A stretch of DNA of 41,296 bases from Lachnospiraceae bacterium (GTDB lineage: Bacteria > Bacillota > Clostridia > Lachnospirales > Lachnospiraceae), in NCBI GenBank assembly GCA_016284355.1, contig JAEEOQ010000110.1:1-41296 (forward strand), written 5' to 3'. The translations under genes were made by a program, and so were the position numbers. How positions within the stretch are numbered: position 1 is the first letter of the stretch; each line of letters opens with the position of its first letter. The notes under the pieces were generated by a model that saw only the letters and a list, made by a program, of their open reading frames with translations, had not been told where the DNA came from and made no database searches. Positions 38,806 to 41,296 of this stretch are shown here, piece by piece.

Positions 38806-41296
38806 TTATTCTATATATGCAATATAGACGTTTCCGTTTGCTGCAAACAGCTCTGATGCTGCGTCGCGAGACTTTGTTACCTTCGCGCCGCTAAGGGCAT
38901 CTATCATGGAAACTCCATATTCATCATATCCTATTAAAAGCGAGTATGTGTTTTTACCCGTCTTTACTATAACAGGGTAATCCCTGCTGACATAATAAAA
39001 AACTTCATTAAGCGAAGCGCCCGTAAGGTTTACTGTGGTACCCGTAAGCGATTTTGTAAGCATAACCTCAGGGTCTTTGCTTATGGCCTTAAGCTTTTCA
39101 GTGTTTACATCTGCGTGACGCCTCTTCATTATCATACGCACGCAGTCTGCCCCGGTGTCGCTCTTATCTTCACTCTTAATTATCTTTATGTCACCGATAA
39201 GGGCCGATCGCCCTGTACCGCCTCGCTCCCAGATTATCCTGTTGTTTTCATTTACAACAAGGCCCATCTTTTCGTCTGCCTCAGCTATGGCGCCGGAAGC
39301 AAGGTCGTAAATATCTGATATATCTCCGTAAATATAGGAGTAATATCTGTGTGGCCTGCCCTCAGGGGTAGTAAGGTGGAGCGTGGTGTCGGTGGTGATA
39401 ACCGTACTTACCACACGTCCGGTCTTTGGTATCTTCTCTAAGGTAAAGCCGCTTGGCAGAGAAATGTACTGTTCCGTAAGAGCAAGCTCTGTAACTCTTG
39501 TGGAAATATCAATAGGCAGGTCTTCGTCAGTTACAAGGTTCAAAATGTGATCGTCCGGCGCAGTCTCAAAGCCGTCTTCCCCTCTTGTAATGCAGGAAAG
39601 CTCGATAACATTATCTACAACCCCCGCTCCTGTTACATAGTAACCATCTTTAGAGTATTCCTTAAGAACTTTACCGTCAAGAGCGGCAATATACAGCTTT
39701 TCCGCAGGGAAAAGTACCCGTCCGTCCTGGCCTCTTGTAATGTCTTCCGCCCTGGCGTATCCGTATATGACGTTTTCATATGTGGAGCCAAGAAGCTTTA
39801 CTCTGTAGCCTGAAGGCGCCTTAAGCTCCTTCCTTTCGCCCTTTTCAAGGTCCATAACAACAAGGCTCTCAGAAGACGCGGCGTCGCTTGCACTCTGCCA
39901 GATAACACTCTTTTGCCCCTCATAGAAAATATAGGAGCTTTCTGTTATGTCATCCATAATAACCTCAAGTTTTTTGGTTATTATGTTGTATGCATAAAGC
40001 ATGTTATTTATCGAAAAATAAAAAATACTGTCTTCACTTACAAAGCTAAGCTTGTCAAAATCTTCTTTAAGGAAGGCAAATGAAGACTCAACAGGTATGT
40101 AAACCCGCTCCTCTATGCGGTTTTCACCCGCATAAAATCTGTACAGGACAATGGCGCACTTACCCTCGTAAACGCCTCTGTTCATATATCCGTAAACGCA
40201 AAAATCTATATTGCCGGAGTCATCCATGCGAAGGACTCTTATATCGTGATTTTTGTTTAAATACCTGGAATCATCTGCAGGGCTGCCCGCAAAGGCAAAA
40301 ACCTTTACACAAAGGTTCTCCGGCTCGTTGTAATACCAAAGGGCACATTCCTTTACAAAACAGAGCTTGCTGTAATCGGCAGCGGAAACTATCTTTACCT
40401 TATCTTCTCCGGTTATTCCAAGCTTTAACTCGGACTTTGCAAGAGAAGCATTTGCAGGGTCAAACACCGCATCGGCCTTGCGCTCGTATGTAAGAAGATA
40501 CATGGCATTTGCAGTCCACTGAACCCTGTAAAACTCGCTTACGTAAAAATATTCTTCCCCTGAGCCTGTGGTGGCACTTACCATATAATCAAGCTTCACA
40601 GAGGTAGTGTTTGCATTATCTTCCACAATACTCGGGGTTATCTTTGTTATAACCTTTGGGTTAAGGTCTCCCCACATGACATTTTCTGCGGAAGATTTGA
40701 TATTTACATAGGCAAAGCTTGAATTATCAGCCTTCGGGTCACTTTCAAGATAAGGCTTAACCTCGTCTTCCCGCCCCTCATATATGGCGTTATGTATGTT
40801 CATGATAAACGCCATATTATCTGCAAGGCGGTGCTCAGTAATGTACTTGACTCTTGTAAAAAACCTGATCTTTTTACCTGTATTTGAAACGGCGGTAAGC
40901 TTTACAAAATACTCGCTGCCTTCTTCAAGGTCTGCCTTAAATCTGATCTTTGCGGCCTTTTTACCGTCCTCATCTTCAAGAGCACTGATAGAACCGGAAT
41001 CAAGCAAATTAACCGCCAGCTGATCCCATATCTCGTAAAGGATACGCTTAACCTTGGTCTCATGCTCATCTATGAGAAGATATAAGTAAACGTCGGAGTC
41101 TATAGGGGTAAGGGACTCTCTGAAGGTAGAAGGGTCCATATTGGTACTGTAGCCAAAAAGCTCGTTTACCGAAAGGTCACCCGATCTTATGGTAATAGTA
41201 GGAAATGAAGCCTCGCTTATCTGCGTGGTCTCCATACCTTTAAACGTTATCAACTTAAGACGCCCGGTAAACACCACCATAGAGCCTGCAAAAAGC
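38806..41296 (-). CDS. Large exported or membrane-anchored protein with C39-like C-terminal domain (5' end off window)
   Basis: The frame is open to the right edge (LFAGS precedes the first ATG at 41280, which has no ribosome site), so the true start lies outside. At least 829 residues are present. The N-terminal part starts with a hydrophobic stretch and looks extracellular. The middle (about 270-620) is rich in short beta-strand repeats, like a propeller. The last 130 residues resemble a C39-type cysteine peptidase fold: ADCVRMIMKRR, DYPVIVK and LLIGYDEYGVSMIDALSG. The catalytic histidine before GYD is replaced (KNTYSLL), so proteolysis is doubtful. It lies 21 bp upstream of deoD. The function is unknown. 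Confidence 0.65.
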   Translation of the reverse strand, partial: LFAGSMVVFTGRLKLITFKGMETTQISEASFPTITIRSGDLSVNELFGYSTNMDPSTFRESLTPIDSDVYLYLLIDEHETKVKRILYEIWDQLAVNLLDSGSISALEDEDGKKAAKIRFKADLEEGSEYFVKLTAVSNTGKKIRFFTRVKYITEHRLADNMAFIMNIHNAIYEGREDEVKPYLESDPKADNSSFAYVNIKSSAENVMWGDLNPKVITKITPSIVEDNANTTSVKLDYMVSATTGSGEEYFYVSEFYRVQWTANAMYLLTYERKADAVFDPANASLAKSELKLGITGEDKVKIVSAADYSKLCFVKECALWYYNEPENLCVKVFAFAGSPADDSRYLNKNHDIRVLRMDDSGNIDFCVYGYMNRGVYEGKCAIVLYRFYAGENRIEERVYIPVESSFAFLKEDFDKLSFVSEDSIFYFSINNMLYAYNIITKKLEVIMDDITESSYIFYEGQKSVIWQSASDAASSESLVVMDLEKGERKELKAPSGYRVKLLGSTYENVIYGYARAEDITRGQDGRVLFPAEKLYIAALDGKVLKEYSKDGYYVTGAGVVDNVIELSCITRGEDGFETAPDDHILNLVTDEDLPIDISTRVTELALTEQYISLPSGFTLEKIPKTGRVVSTVITTDTTLHLTTPEGRPHRYYSYIYGDISDIYDLASGAIAEADEKMGLVVNENNRIIWERGGTGRSALIGDIKIIKSEDKSDTGADCVRMIMKRRHADVNTEKLKAISKDPEVMLTKSLTGTTVNLTGASLNEVFYYVSRDYPVIVKTGKNTYSLLIGYDEYGVSMIDALSGAKVTKSRDAASELFAANGNVYIAYIE

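Noticed and set aside
40080-40493. 137-codon plus-strand frame opposite the large exported protein
   Set aside because: Antisense shadow with arginine/cysteine-rich translation and no ribosome site.
1-41296. tRNA, rRNA or CRISPR array in the window
   Set aside because: No regularly spaced short repeats and no tRNA- or rRNA-like sequence were noticed on either strand; a dedicated scan was not possible.

Overview
The window looks like a chromosomal segment of an anaerobic Firmicute of class Clostridia, most likely a Lachnospiraceae member of the Butyrivibrio/Roseburia type. The reasons are moderate GC with AT-rich intergenic DNA, strong AGGAGG-type ribosome binding sites, and lineage-typical genes: a CBS-domain family II pyrophosphatase, MutS2, a VanW/YoaR protein, a DUF5058 membrane protein, and paired GHKL/LytTR regulators. 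No rRNA, tRNA, CRISPR array or intact transposase was seen. The assignment comes from reading proteins, not from a search.

Layout. 1-1.8 kb: start of a thioredoxin-reductase-like flavoprotein with a near-consensus promoter, then manganese pyrophosphatase. 1.8-7.3 kb: two half-size ABC exporters and a LytTR/GHKL two-component system, bracketed by two nearly identical 72-bp direct repeats that each carry a possible promoter. 7.36-9.36 kb: a lone plus-strand methyltransferase with an unrecognised N-terminal half, flanked by a 37-bp hairpin repeat. 9.4-18 kb: minus-strand housekeeping genes (rlmD, yhaM, an HtrA-like protein lacking the protease triad, a diguanylate cyclase, and an M20 peptidase coupled to two membrane proteins). 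18-22.6 kb: plus-strand mutS2 followed by an OmpR-type regulator and its kinase. 22.6-27.5 kb: a compact minus-strand run (33-aa membrane peptide, VanW protein, AIR-synthase-like half protein, Lrp regulator, aminotransferase, CheX, TrmL).

28.2-33.1 kb is an accessory island built from a decayed RHS/WapA-type polymorphic toxin locus. It holds two toxin-tip/immunity modules: a DNA/RNA non-specific endonuclease with a SUKH-type immunity protein, and a PD-(D/E)xK-like nuclease with an unrecognised immunity protein. Each module has a shared linker on its 5' side and a shared 180-bp non-coding repeat directly after its immunity gene. Upstream of the second module an orphan start codon and signal peptide abut the linker remnant, which reads as the scar of a deleted RHS body. 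An XRE regulator plus an LPD-like protein, with a 15-bp inverted-repeat operator, completes the island.

33.2-41.3 kb: a PAP2 phosphatase with a strong extended -10 promoter, a 34-bp perfect hairpin between convergent genes, and a tightly packed minus-strand operon. That operon joins nucleoside salvage (deoD, cdd, pdp) to cell-surface glycan genes (glf, glycosyltransferase) and begins with a large exported protein cut by the right edge.

The most notable items are the RHS module array with its flanking homologies and deletion scar, the catalytically dead HtrA-like protein, and the duplicated promoter-bearing repeat around the transporter/two-component cassette.
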